This document shows positions 35,149 through 46,500 of a stretch of DNA of 64,000 nucleotides, piece by piece. The notes under the pieces are model-generated. The model had not been told where the DNA came from. It searched no databases and saw only the letters and a list, made by a program, of their open reading frames with translations. Numbering within the stretch: position 1 is the stretch's first letter; every line of letters starts with the position of its first letter. The DNA comes from Zygaena filipendulae (lineage: Eukaryota; Arthropoda; Insecta; Lepidoptera; Zygaenidae): contig OU015649.1 in assembly GCA_907165275.2 (NCBI GenBank), positions 10,384,001 through 10,448,000 on the forward strand, read 5' to 3'. The translations under genes and the position numbers were made by a program.

Positions 35149-36601
35149 ATGAATCCTTGTTCCGTTGCTACTCCGCAACAAGACCTAGAAGGCGATGGCA
35201 GATGGAACAGTATTGTAAGATTTAGTTTTTTCAATGCATAACATTAAAATGGGACTTTTTGTATAGCTACGTGGTTAATCGATATGAATATTTAACTGAT
35301 ATTATTTCTGATTTCTCTTATTATTCTCAGCACAATAGATTTTTGTCAGACGCAAAGGGAAAGGATGGGGATGTTATTTTTATTGGAGATTCTATCCTCC
35401 AAGCTCTAGAACACACTGAAGTTTGGAACCAATGGTTCGCTCCACTTCATTGCCTCAACTTTAGTATTCATAATGACCAGACTCAAAATGTTCTGTGGCG
35501 AATTAAAAATGGAGAGCTTGATCATGTGGATCCAAAGGTAGGTAATTTAACTTACTAACAAACCTAGATTGGTTTGGTTTTGGTAAATCAATCTTTTTGG
35601 AATTGGTTCCCAATGGCTTCACCCATCTGAATTTTGGGGTTCTCTCGGCAACTCCATGATAAAAGTTAGCATAATATCTGTTAACTCAAGGAATAAACTA
35701 TCTCCATTCCACATTTCGGCCAAAACCATCCAACCCTTTCAATGTGAAGGAGTAACAAACATTAATTAAAACACACAACTTTCGAATTTTTTAGTATCAG
35801 TGTGATCATATTTTAGGTGATAGTGGTTCATGTCGGCACCAACAATATTGAGCATACTCCGGTACAAGTGTGTGAAGGAATATTAGAAATTATCAGGACT
35901 ATTCGAGATAAACACCCTAGTGCATACATAGTCTTACCTGTGAGTACCTGTTTTTCACTTTGCCTTGATTTGTACTTTGAAACTTGCAATAGGTATATTA
36001 TGTCCAATTTATTAGATACTAGCTGTCCTCTGCTAGCTGAATTTCAGAATAAATGTTCCTTAAGTCATTTAGGAGTACCATAGCTTCCTATAAGTGAAAT
36101 AATTTTTAAGATTGGTTGACGTGGATTGCATAGTAAAAATTTGTATTGTTTGTCTATTCTTTTATAATGTCTTTGGAGTTTGGATAAAATCTAACTAGTT
36201 TAGATAGCAGTGGGGCTCCATTTTTTGATTTGTCCTAAGGCCCTTGGTTACCTAGCTAAGCTACACCACTGATATGGTATCTACATAATTATTTATATTT
36301 TACTGTTCTTTTATTTTAGAGTCTACTTCCACGCGGTCAACATCAAAATAAATTAAGAGAAAAAAATGCTAAAATAAATCAGTTACTGAAAGAAAAGGTT
36401 GCAAATATGAATAAAGTAGAATTGGTGTCTATAGATAAAGGTTTTGTTCAAAGTGATGGCACAATTAGTCACCATGACATGCATGACTACCTTATTCCAA
36501 CAAATGCAGCTTGCCGCAAAGCATTTGAACCCATATATGATCTGCTGCAACAAATTTTGTTTGAAGGGGAGCCTGAAAAAGATTTAACCCCATCAGAATA
36601 A
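35149..36601 (+). CDS. PAFAH1B2/3-like: PAF acetylhydrolase 1b alpha subunit, likely inactive
   Basis: Homologue of the catalytic GDSL/SGNH subunits of cytosolic platelet-activating factor acetylhydrolase, which in mammals partner LIS1. Exons 35149-35214, 35331-35537, 35817-35939 and 36320-36601 give 225 residues (human about 230). Blocks seen are FIGDSILQ with the nucleophile Ser43, VGTNNIEH with Asn100, and SDGTISHHDMHDYL with the catalytic Asp188. Two key sites differ from the mammalian enzymes. The oxyanion Gly-Gly (GIGGD) is SIHND here (His69-Asn70). The catalytic His three residues after Asp188 is Ile191 (DYLIPT versus DYLHL). So the fold is kept but hydrolysis is doubtful. From memory, the Drosophila homologue is also described as lacking active-site residues. 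Confidence 0.95.
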
Positions 36602-36782
36602 GTAATCAGACTTGTGTGACTTGACAGCTTTATTATGTGCAGAACTTTTTGTGATGAATCATAAGTACTTACAATTTATAGCTTTTTTATCATAGTTCTT
36701 AGACAATAATTAAAATATATTTTTTGTACTTGAGAACTACACAACATTCCAGAAATTAAGGTTTTGTAAAGACATTTCGTCG

Positions 36783-37052
36783 CTGCGCGTGCGAACCCGC
36801 GTAAGAGCAATTTGTAAATACCGCGTAAGAGTAAAACGCGCAAAGTTCAAATGAGGGATTTTGTACAAAATCTAAGAAAACTACGGGTTAATTTACGTTA
36901 TTTTCCAATAAAGAAAGTTGTAAAGTTTAATCTGTTAAGATCATTCAATAATAAGAATTGAAATTGCCGAGATATTAAGTTTTTTCTTCCTCGTGTCAAA
37001 AAGCAAATACGCGGTTTTTACAAGTTGCTCTTACGCGGATTCGCACGCGCAG
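36783..37052. mobile_element. TIR MITE (CTGCGCGTGCGAA ends)
   Basis: Left end CTGCGCGTGCGAACCCGCGT; right end complementary to CTGCGCGTGCGAATCCGCGT. The inverted repeat runs about 45 bp through AAGAGCAATTTGTAAA and CCGCGTA. It lies in the PAF-AH 3' flank. Confidence 0.82.
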
Positions 37053-37473
37053 TTACGATTTACATATTGGCTGTGCAGCAAGCAGCAGTTTTTATTTATT
37101 AAAAATCCAATTATATGATTGAAATTTAATATCATAATATGTGATACTGATTTCTAAGATATGCTATTGATCTCTTATTTTATTTAGCTGGTATTGGTTG
37201 TAATCAAATTTTCATCACAATTCTGAGATTTTTAGACTTAAGCATGAAGGTATGAGCTGAAGCTCAGGTAGTTTTCACTTTCTCATTTTATTCAGGGTTT
37301 AGCTATTGAGAGTTTATAGGAATTAAGTGTACTATGCATGTTTTATTGTTTAATCTCTCACATTTACTGTTTTTTTTCTTGTTTTGTTTTTATTTATTTC
37401 TCTGGATGTTAAGAAAAATATGTATTTTGTAACATTGTTAATTTGTTTTTAAGAGTTTGGTTTGGTTTTGCTT

Positions 37474-37834
37474 ATTATACACTCTGGTAATGAATTAACT
37501 GAAAATCTACACCCCATTTAAAAAAATAAACAATAATAGTTATGACTAAAATATGTTAAGTATATCGAAAAAAATTATACTTTAAAAGTTATTCAGTATT
37601 AGTTTGGACTTTGGAGGTGACCTATCTGCGACATTCCAAGCGCTACGCCCGCGCATACCAGTTCGAATTTTTTTACCTACGAGCTACGCGCCAAATATTG
37701 TATTATAAATAAATTAGACATTGGCTAGTAAAAATGAAAACATATAACCAAAATTAAAACATTTCGATCGATTCGCTAGTTGATTCTGAACAAACTACTT
37801 TCTAGTTTTCAGTTAATTCATTAACACTTATAAT
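37474..37834. mobile_element. TIR MITE (TTAATGAATTAACTGAAAA ends), copy 1
   Basis: Ends GTAATGAATTAACTGAAAAT and TTTTCAGTTAATTCATTAAC. The body contains CCAAGCGCTACGCCCGCGCA and TTTGGCGCGTA-like sequence. A second copy, inverted, is at 58868-59222. Confidence 0.78.
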
Positions 37835-38265
37835 AAGTTCAATGAAATAGATCACAACCAAAGATTTTTTGAAGATTCTAACCAAAGGATAATTTTTTAT
37901 CATACAGCAAAAACCCTCTAGAAAAACAATATTTTATATGAATATTTATTATGTCCACATACAATAAATGATTCTGCCCTTTAAAATATGAATTTAATAA
38001 TCAGAGCTATAAACACAGATGTAATACATAATAATAATGTTACGTAAGCTAATAGGATAATCCTCCAATTGCCAAATCACATTGCTTGAATCTCAAAATA
38101 TAATTAGCATATTATAAGCTTGAGCATAACAGTGCAATTATTATGATAATAAACGCATATAATAATTAATAGAATATTTATTTTAAAAGAAATCCCAAGT
38201 ATAAGGTGACAATTAGAAATCTTTGAAAGGAACATAATATTATTTTCATTACTCATTCTTGGAAA

Positions 38266-38650
38266 GTAGGTCTAAAGTTGCCTGAGAAGCGGGTTGAAAG
38301 TAACACTTTTCAGCCCTAGGGAGAATCGCTTTCAACTGACAGCTGGATACTGCAGAAACTCAAGTTTTTTTTTATGTCATAGGGGGCATACTTACTGGCC
38401 ATTAGCACACCTAATGGTTGATTTTAAAATAAAATTCACTCATTTTTTTCTTTAGTTAATTCCTATTTTTTATTTTGACTTTCCTTGCATTCGTAATGAA
38501 AAGCACAGTGTTATCTTCGGGAGAAAGACTTATTTAGCCCCGAGACGGGGTTTGGCGCCCGAGCGTAGCGAGGGCGCCAATAAATCGAGGGTTACTTTCA
38601 CCCCTAGGATAACAATATACTATTTCACTTCTCATGCTCGGAAAGTGCTT
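38266..38650. repeat. Long repeat with CGAGACGGGGTTTGGCGCC core
   Basis: Shared with 60975-61475 in opposite orientation: TTGCCTGAGAAGCGGGTTGA, CCTAGGGAGAATCGCTTTCA, CCTTGCATTCGTAATGAAAA and CCGAGACGGGGTTTGGCGCC. Here a small hairpin GCGCCCGAGCGTAGCGAGGGCGC follows, absent from the other copy. Confidence 0.75.
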
Positions 38651-39260
38651 TTTTGTGCAGGATATAGGCTGCACAAAATCGAATTTTGTGCACGAGGGCA
38701 TTAATGTATCTACCTAAGGCAAAGAAAATGAGCCATATACAGCCAAATACAATAAGAAGTTCATGGATAGAATTTGTGGTAGCCATAGAAATACACCGAG
38801 ACTAGATAGAGTCCAGAGCTCAGAAGAATAACTAAAGCATAGAGCAATAGTTTCAGTCAAAATAATATTGTTCGAAATTCAAGCGCAAAACAAATGCACC
38901 ACTGCATTTTAAGAGTCGGCACTTTCTGTTCTTAACTCGAAAGTACTAGTACATGGACAGTTATATTGGTCCATGTACTAGGGTAACAGAAGTTAGTAGG
39001 AGGTTAATATGCTGGGAAAAACCATTTTCTTCAGTATTCAAAACTGTACTAATTTTACTTTGAATTTTAATTAAAGAAATGTTATGTTATACTACTTTTT
39101 TATTTCCTTGTAATCGAAGTGAAAAGCAGAGTTTATAACTCGTCCACAAAACCATTATTATCCTCGACATTACTAACAGACCTCGCCTTCAGCTCGGGCT
39201 GCTAAAAGTCTTGGATAGTAATGGTGCGTTTTGTGCACTTGTTGTAAAATCTACTATTAA
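38628..39260. repeat. Repeat with TGTGCAGGATATAGGCTGCA
   Basis: Contains CATGCTCGGAAAGTGC, TGTGCAGGATATAGGCTGCA, GGCAAAGAAAATGAGCCAT and CTCGCCTTCAGCTCGGGCTG. The shorter copy at 40026-40505 shares the same order with internal deletions. Confidence 0.7.
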
Positions 39261-39470
39261 TTCGCGATGCCTACAAAACTATTATAGTATACCTGCCTAA
39301 TATTGCTATACTAAGAACATCGGCTCCACATTCACGTTCTCGTGATTGTCTCGCGTTTTCGCAAGATTCTCGCGTAAATGTGGAGCGGGCTTCACAATGG
39401 CGCAACATTGTGCTGTTATAATAGTTTGTGTAATTAGTTTTAATTTTTCATGATAAATTAGTTTACAGAA

Positions 39471-41607
39471 TCAAAATTTGTTTAATAATCTGTTTAAGTA
39501 CAAGCTAAACGGTAATGTTGTATTACTTTTTTGTAATGTTGCATCAAATAAGTTGAAGTTACACCTTTGCAATTTTGTCAGATATGCATCCACTGCAATC
39601 GCTGGTAGCAGAATCTGGTTCACTTGTTTCGGTACAAATATGCTTCTTGCCTAAAAATAAATTTTTAGTTTTATATGGATTTTGACAGGATACTTCATCA
39701 ATGGGGTACATCTTTTAGCAACTCACAACATCAATATGAAGAACTGATTTGGAGATTATCCTAAGGGCTAAGGTAAGATTAACCATAAGCTTGAATGTTT
39801 TTATTAAGTCAATAATTACCTTTTCCAAATGGCTATGAGCTCTACTAGCTATTTCAAATGCAATATTTCTTAAATTTTCGTTATCGACTCCTCTAAGTAC
39901 ATCTTGTTGGCTGGTGTCATACTTCATTAGGATATCCATGGGAAGAAAGACTACTTTGTGATGGTTTGATACATGTACTGACCTAGAACATAGATAACTA
40001 ATAGAAAATTAGTACAGAAAAAAACTTTTCACTTCTCATGCTCTGAAAGTGCTTGTTTGTGCAGGATATAGGCTGCACAAAATCGAATTTTGTGCACAAG
40101 TGCATTAACATATCTACTCATAAATGTATCTATATTAAGGCAAAGAAAATGAGCCATACGGCCAAACACAATAAGAAGTTTATAGATAGAATTTGTTATT
40201 TTTTTATATTTACTTTAATTTATTTTCCTTATGTGTTTTGCCAGACATAAATACAGTTAATATGCTGGGACAAAGAATTTCCTTCAGTATTCAAAACTGT
40301 ACTAATTTTACTTTAAATTTTAATTAAATGAAATGTTATGTTATACAACTGTTTTATTTCCTCACAATCGAAGTGAAAAGCAGAGTTTATACCTCGTCCA
40401 CAAAACCATTCTATCCTTGACATTACTATCAGCCCTCGCCTTCGGCTCGAGCTGCTAAGTCTCGCATGAAAATGGTTCATTTTGTGCACTTGTAAAATCT
40501 ACTATTGTGAACTCAAGGCAGTTACTCTAATAAAATATTAGTTTTAGATAATAGTTATATTTTTTATATTTTCTTTTTAACATTTATGATTTAATCTCAC
40601 CTCTGTTTACAGTTCTACTTTAGGTTAGGTATTATTTCACTACAAAAACAATTTATTCATATAACATATCATTCTACAGTGTTACAAATAATACCTTAAG
40701 ATATTAGTGATTCCTTGTGCTTTCCCCAAATGTGAGGCAGCGTGATCAGCATGAACATTAGCTACACCAGCTACAGTCAATATTAAATAATAAACTGATG
40801 ATACACTCTCTTCTGCATATTTTTCTACATCTTCCAAGCTTCGGAAATATTTTGTTTTCAATATAGTCTCTCTAGATGTAATTAGTCTATCTAAATATCT
40901 TTGGGGCAGATTGTAACTGTTGTTAATCTGAAATTTTTTGTATTAACAGGTTCAAATTGTACTAATAAAAATAATATCAACTATAATAGTCAATTATTAG
41001 ATTTTTAATTTTTTATGTAATTAACTATTATTGTGTATTGATATTTGATACATATAGAATAATAGAAGGTCTAATGTTACTTAATTTTAACCAAGTTAGT
41101 TTCTAGAAACTCTCAAATAAAAGTGTTAAACCTGAGATTTATTTTCAAGACAACTCGAGGTAATTTCTATTTACCTTGAATAATTCTTGAGCTATTGGAT
41201 TAGCAGGAACATGACTCAGTTTATGGTCTTTTTGATATATGGTTTTAAGTGCATTTCGCCAAAACTGAAGTCGAAATACCGCAGTCTGTGGGTTAGTAGT
41301 TTGGTCTTGTATTTTGGCTATTTCAACGTTGAATGCTCTCACGACTAGCGCAGGTGACCGGATCGAGTTCGTCATAAGGAGAGTGGCCAGGAAGTTCTCA
41401 TGGTCATGCTGTCTATCTGAAAATAAACCAACATTTAACATTTAATTTACACACTATAATTAAAAAGTAACAGCAGCTTTACCTTACTACATCGGCGCAG
41501 TATTCCAAAGAATCTTTTGGTTTGGTTTTAATCGTTCTACCGAATGATCTAATAATCAGAGCTCTACGAGCGCATCTTATGCAGTCATATATACTATTTT
41601 TTTGCAT
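39471..41607 (-). CDS. NDUFAF6: NDUFAF6, complex I assembly factor
   Basis: Mitochondrial assembly factor for respiratory complex I, with a phytoene/squalene-synthase-like fold. Exons on the minus strand are 41607-41483, 41412-41175, 40928/40927-40695, 39982-39820 and 39650-39471. They sum to 939 nt and give 312 residues (human 333), ending TGA. The start is MQKNSIYDCIRCARRALI, Arg-rich with few acids as in a matrix-targeting peptide. Then come LEYCADVVRQHDHENFL, VRAFNVEIA, LQFWRNALKTIYQ, HADHAASHLGKAQGI, VVFLPMDILMKY, NIAFEIASRAHSHL and a C-terminal ILLPAIAVDAYLTKL. Joining exons 1 and 2 in frame needs the acceptor at ATAG/ACAG, four bases downstream of a nearby CAG; the CAG would create a stop. 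A retrotransposon sits 248 bp upstream of the ATG. Confidence 0.93.
40026..40505. repeat. Shorter copy of the 38628-39260 repeat
   Basis: In NDUFAF6 intron 3. Same landmarks: CTTCTCATGCTC, TGTGCAGGATATAGGCTGCA and CTCGCCTTCGGCTCGAGCTG. Confidence 0.7.
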
Positions 41608-41688
41608 TATCAGCTTTCTTGAGGAATTTTTTTAATTTTATTCAATCACTCAAACTCAATGAATAAACTTTGGTTTTTGTGATATTAC

Positions 41689-41711
41689 CCAGAGAGAAGG
41701 TAATCACTACG
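41689..41711 (+). repeat. 23-bp dispersed word, copy C
   Basis: Lies 82 bp upstream of the NDUFAF6 ATG. It is flanked by TGATATTAC (41680-41688) and TGATATCAC (41712-41720), a 9-bp direct repeat with one mismatch. Confidence 0.92.
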
Positions 41712-41842
41712 TGATATCACAAATTAACTAGACAATATGTCTAAAGATGATGATATTAAATACCCTCATGTGACATTGGCAGAATCATCGTCAAAACGGT
41801 GGAGCCATTAAAAACAACAAATTGGAATTGGAATACCCTCAG

Positions 41843-41854
41843 AAGACCACGTAG
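41843..41854 (+). repeat. Target-site duplication, left
   Basis: AAGACCACGTAG, repeated at 47523-47534 directly after the retrotransposon poly(A). The two leading A bases cannot be separated from the tail, so the duplication is 10-12 bp. Confidence 0.88.
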
Positions 41855-42057
41855 GAAAAAAAAAAAGGGGGAAACCTCGAATTAGGCGGGTGTTTTTTTC
41901 GAGATAATTTTTTCAATAATATTTTTTGTAAAGTTATAAGTGTTTAGAGGAGTATATTTAGTTGCTCATTGTATTTATATTGTTAATTATTTATTTATAG
42001 TATAGTTTCATCATAGTGGTAAGTCACAAATTTTATATATAAAAATTTTTCATTGTC

Positions 42058-43596
42058 ATGGATGATCCCCCAGATCCTGGGGGATCCATCCCTTTTATTG
42101 GAGCAAATGTAACAGTAGCACAAATGTCTGAATCTAATGACTCCTCAGTAGACACTGATGAAGGTTGTAAAAGCTCGCGAAAACGCAGCAGACTGCACAG
42201 GATTTGTAAAGGTTGCAACAAAAAAAAAAGAACACACAAAAGTATAATCAAACCTAATAGTTGCAACTGTACAGAGACCTTAATAGAAAATCCAATTACT
42301 AATTCTGCAGCTAACGTATCTGAAAATATCCTTTTAAAATCACCATCTATTCCTGCTTCCCTGCAAGAACAGACAAATGCAAGCATAGGTCGAACCGTTT
42401 ATGAACCAACAGACTCATCTCCATACATCTTACATATCCAACGGGATCAGTCATCCCCAAATGATGGTACCACACTCCATCCTGTAACTTTGGGCAGAAT
42501 TCTGTATAGAAACTCATTTAATAACATAATTAATGGTAGTTTAAAAAAAATAGGCCGTAATAAAATCTCAATAAGTTTTTCAAACTATGCTGATGCCAAT
42601 CTTTTTATAAATAATAAAATATTTTTGGATTCCCACAAATTAAAAGCATTTATACCCTCTTTCAACATAACTCGTTTAGGTATTGTGCGCGGAGTGCCCC
42701 CAGAGTGGTCCCCGGAGGAAGTAAAAGATAACATGACAGTTCCGATTGGGTGTGGAGACATTATTAAAGTTAGGCGTCTGAATTATAAAGTTATTATTGA
42801 TGGTTCTCCTGTGTGGAAGCCATCTCAGTCGGTTGTCGTCACCTTCGACGGTCAGGTACTTCCCAAACGCATTTTCATGTGCTTTAATGCATTACCAGTC
42901 GACTTATACATTTATCCAACAATCCAATGCTTTAATTGTTGTAGGTTTGGACACACTAAAGTTCTCTGCAGATCTAAACCGCGATGTTATAAATGTGGAC
43001 AAGATCATTCTGGTGATTCTTGTACCACAAGTGATGAGGCATCATTTTGCTGTCTGTGCTCTGGCATGCACCATGCCATTAGTAAGTTCTGCCCTGAATA
43101 CTCCCGCCAAAAAAACATAAAGACATACATGGCAAACAATTGTGTTTCTTATTCCGAAGCATCTAAATTACATCCTGCTGTCACAAAATCTTTTGCTGAT
43201 ATAGTAGCAAGCCCTCAGACAAACCAAGCTCAAAAAACAACTGTCCCTACCTCGCATCCTTCAACGAAATCATACAAAAAGACTGTTTTTTTAAAACCTA
43301 GATCCCCATTCAGTCCAACAAAAGGGTATGATCAATCAGCTCATGCAGCTTTAATTACAAACTATAATAATATGTCTCCTATGTCAGCTAATGGATGTGC
43401 CCTTAATAGTGAAAATAGTGCACCTTGTAACTTTAGTCCTTTGACTGATATTATTGTTTCATTAGTAAATTTTTTATCTCAATCCAAATTAATACCACCG
43501 ACCAACGTTGCTAATATATTGGAAACACTAAATCAAAATAGTCACAGAGGGCCTAGCCAAGATTGTTCAGTGGAACAGTCGAAGTATAATCAATAA
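42058..43596 (+). CDS. Retrotransposon ORF1, gag-like zinc-knuckle protein
   Basis: 512 residues. RNA-binding ORF1 protein of the surrounding non-LTR element. A basic N-terminal patch (KSSRKRSRLHRICKGCNKKK) is followed by a low-complexity linker and an RRM-like or conserved central region (ISISFSNYADANLFINNKIF, LGIVRGVPPEWSPEEVKDNM). Three zinc knuckles follow at about residues 294-350: CFNCCRFGHTKVLC (CX2CX4HX4C), CYKCGQDHSGDSC and CCLCSGMHHAISKFC. The C-terminal third is Ser/Pro/Asn-rich. The start ATG is the first in the element and the frame is intact. The last 65 nt overlap ORF2. Confidence 0.92.
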   Translation: MDDPPDPGGSIPFIGANVTVAQMSESNDSSVDTDEGCKSSRKRSRLHRICKGCNKKKRTHKSIIKPNSCNCTETLIENPITNSAANVSENILLKSPSIPASLQEQTNASIGRTVYEPTDSSPYILHIQRDQSSPNDGTTLHPVTLGRILYRNSFNNIINGSLKKIGRNKISISFSNYADANLFINNKIFLDSHKLKAFIPSFNITRLGIVRGVPPEWSPEEVKDNMTVPIGCGDIIKVRRLNYKVIIDGSPVWKPSQSVVVTFDGQVLPKRIFMCFNALPVDLYIYPTIQCFNCCRFGHTKVLCRSKPRCYKCGQDHSGDSCTTSDEASFCCLCSGMHHAISKFCPEYSRQKNIKTYMANNCVSYSEASKLHPAVTKSFADIVASPQTNQAQKTTVPTSHPSTKSYKKTVFLKPRSPFSPTKGYDQSAHAALITNYNNMSPMSANGCALNSENSAPCNFSPLTDIIVSLVNFLSQSKLIPPTNVANILETLNQNSHRGPSQDCSVEQSKYNQ

Positions 43597-46500
43597 AAAA
43601 ACTGATCTTTCCTATCTAATTAATAAATACAACCCATTTTTAGTAGCTCTCTCTGAAACATGGTTAAAACCAAATTTTTCCTTTAAAATTCCAGGTTATG
43701 TTAGTTTTCGAGATGACAGATCAGATGGGTATGGCGGTGTTGCCATACTCGTTAAAAATTATTTGCTTTTTTCCCAAGTTATTATCCCTACACATTCCGA
43801 TAATATTTCAATAGTTGCTATTAAAGTAAAAAATATTTGTTATGTATCCGTTTATATTCCCCGTCCATCGTCTAGTATATTTGACGAACTTAATGATATT
43901 TTTACAAAACTTCCAAAACCTTTTGTGGTTCTGGGAGACTTTAACTCTCACCACCGATCATGGGGTAGTGGAACTACAAATCATGATGGTGAAAGACTTT
44001 TAGATATTTTTGACTCCCATAACATATGTATTTTAAATACTGGTGAACCCACACGTCGCACTGATCCACAGGAAAATGTCAGTGCAATCGATCTGTCTGT
44101 TTGCACCCCAAATCTTGCCTCATCACTAACTTGGTCCGTTACTTCATCAACACTTGGCAGCGACCATTTTCCTATTATAATTACATTTCCTTTTCGTACT
44201 CCTTCAAAACAAAATAAAAGTCCACGTTTACGATACAGGTTAGACGAAAAAGGGTGGACACGTTTTAGAAGTATTGTTCATGATAAAGTATCGACACTTC
44301 CTATTATATCATCTGGATCTGAAGCTGTATGTAATAATGCGTTAGGTGTAGTTTTAGCTGGAGCTGCAGATGCAACGTTCCCTACAAAAAATCCTACTTC
44401 TGGTAAAATTGCATCTCCACCTTGGTGGGATAACGAATGTACACAAGCCATCACTAAGAGGAAACGAGCGGAGAAAGACTATTGCAATGAAATGACTTCA
44501 GAAAACTTTGCGATTTATACACTAGTCCTAAATGAAACCCGAAAACTACTCAGAAAAAAGAAGCCCGAGGGCTGGAAAAGTTTTTGTAGTACACTGTCAC
44601 CGAATACACAACCTTCTGTTGTATGGCGAAATATTAGAAGATTTAAGTATGGTTTTAATGATGCTTCACATGTAATAATGCCCCCTTCTTTATCTGAAAG
44701 TTTTATAGATCGTTTAGCTCCCCCTTTTGTCCCAGAAGAAAATTTGTTAGCAAATAGCGATAAATTACATTCAATTACAGCAGATGACCCTACCGGATTA
44801 AATTCACTTTTTTCACTATCAGAATTAAAAGCTGTTTTAGCCAAGGTTAAAGACTCTGCTCCTGGTAATGATGGTATTCCGTATTCTTTCCTTGCACATC
44901 TTACCGATTCCGCTCTTTCATATTACTTAAACCTAATTAACACTATTATGATAACAGGTAATGTTCCTGGCCCTTGGAAGTACCAAATTGTAATACCCAT
45001 TTTAAAACCAAATAAAAATCCGTCTGATTCTTCCTCATACCGCCCTATAGCACTATCCTCGGTCATGGCGAAAGTTGCAGAGCATCTAGTTAAGAATCGT
45101 TTGGAATGGTTCATTGAGAGTAACAAACTTCTAGCTGATAGTCAGTTTGGATTTAGGAAGGGTAAAGGCACATTGGATAGCATCAGCATTTTTACTACAG
45201 ACATCCGTCTTGCTTTCTCTCAAAACAAAATAGTTGTTTCTGCTTTTCTAGATATCAATGCAGCTTATGACAATGTGCTTCTCACTGTCCTTATACAAAA
45301 GCTGTCTTTACTTAAGGTACCAGCTATGCTGCTTAAATTTATAAAAAATATTTTATCGGATAGAATCATAACTCTGGATGGTACTCCTACTTCTAGACAC
45401 ATTTGGAAAGGCCTACCCCAAGGGTCCGTGTTAAGCCCTTTACTATATAATATCTACACTTACGATTTAGAATCATCTCTGGAAGGTACTGTTCAAACCC
45501 TACAGTACGCTGACGACCTACTCCTTTACATTTCAGATCAATCGATCCAAACAGCTTGTAATTTATTATCCCACTCTCTATCCCTTTTGAAAATCTGGTT
45601 AGATAAAAATGGCCTAGACTTATCTGCAAGTAAAAGCTCTGTTGTTTTGTTCTCGCGTAAGCGTAATCCTCCTCCAATTTTAATGTGTTTTAATAATGAT
45701 CCAATTCCGGTAAAAACTTATGTTAAGTTTTTAGGAATCGTATTAGATTCAAAACTAACGGGTCTTCAACATTGCGACTACTTATACACAAAATGTGAAC
45801 GAAATTTAAATCTGTTAAGATGTATAGCGGGCGTCTGGTGGGGTGCCCATCCATATTGCTTAAAATTGGTTTATAACGCTTTAATAAGAAGTGTTATTGA
45901 TTATGGCACGTTTTTGTTGGAACCGGGTAGTGTAGCGGGATTCAAAAAGTTAGATGGTATCCAATCGAAAGCTTTAAGGATAATTTCTGGAGCCATGAAA
46001 TCGAGTCCGATCAATGCTTTACAGGTTGAGTGTGGAGATCCTCCCTTGTCCCTAAGACGTCAATTTCTTTCTGATAAATATTTATTTCGTAGTTTGCAGT
46101 TTTTGTATCATCCTATTTTTTATAAACTTCATAGTCTCTCTGATCTCACAACCTCCTCCCGTTATTGGTCACATAAAAGTCCTCCATGTCTGCTTAAAAG
46201 TTATTACAAATTTTCTTCATTTAAAGCTCCTACTTTCCGTACTCCAGTTTTACCCATATTTCTGTCCCCATTTAGATCGCTGTTCATTTTACCAGAAATA
46301 AAGTATAATTTGGGTATTGATAGAAATGACGGTAATTCCAACAAAGTATTTAAATATAAAGTCGATATAAACTGGCATGACTGGCATTATATTTACAGTG
46401 ACGCTTCAAAGCATTCTCTAAATGGATTTGTGGGTGTTGGCGTTTACCACAGTCAATATAACATTGTAGAAAAAATTAAGTTACCGCCTGAGACATCTGT

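Larger units (their letters stand above)
36602..39470. other. Intergenic region between PAF-AH alpha and NDUFAF6 (3' to 3')
   Basis: No gene supported. Holds TIR MITEs at 36783-37052 and 37474-37834, a long repeat at 38266-38650 (inverted copy at 60975-61475), and a repeat at 38628-39260 whose shorter copy is in an NDUFAF6 intron (40026-40505). The rest is AT-rich and featureless. Confidence 0.6.

Noticed and set aside
41737..41811. 25-codon ORF (MSKDDDIKYPHV...) divergent from NDUFAF6
   Set aside because: Too short, stops at TAA, and no downstream exon can be linked; probably chance.
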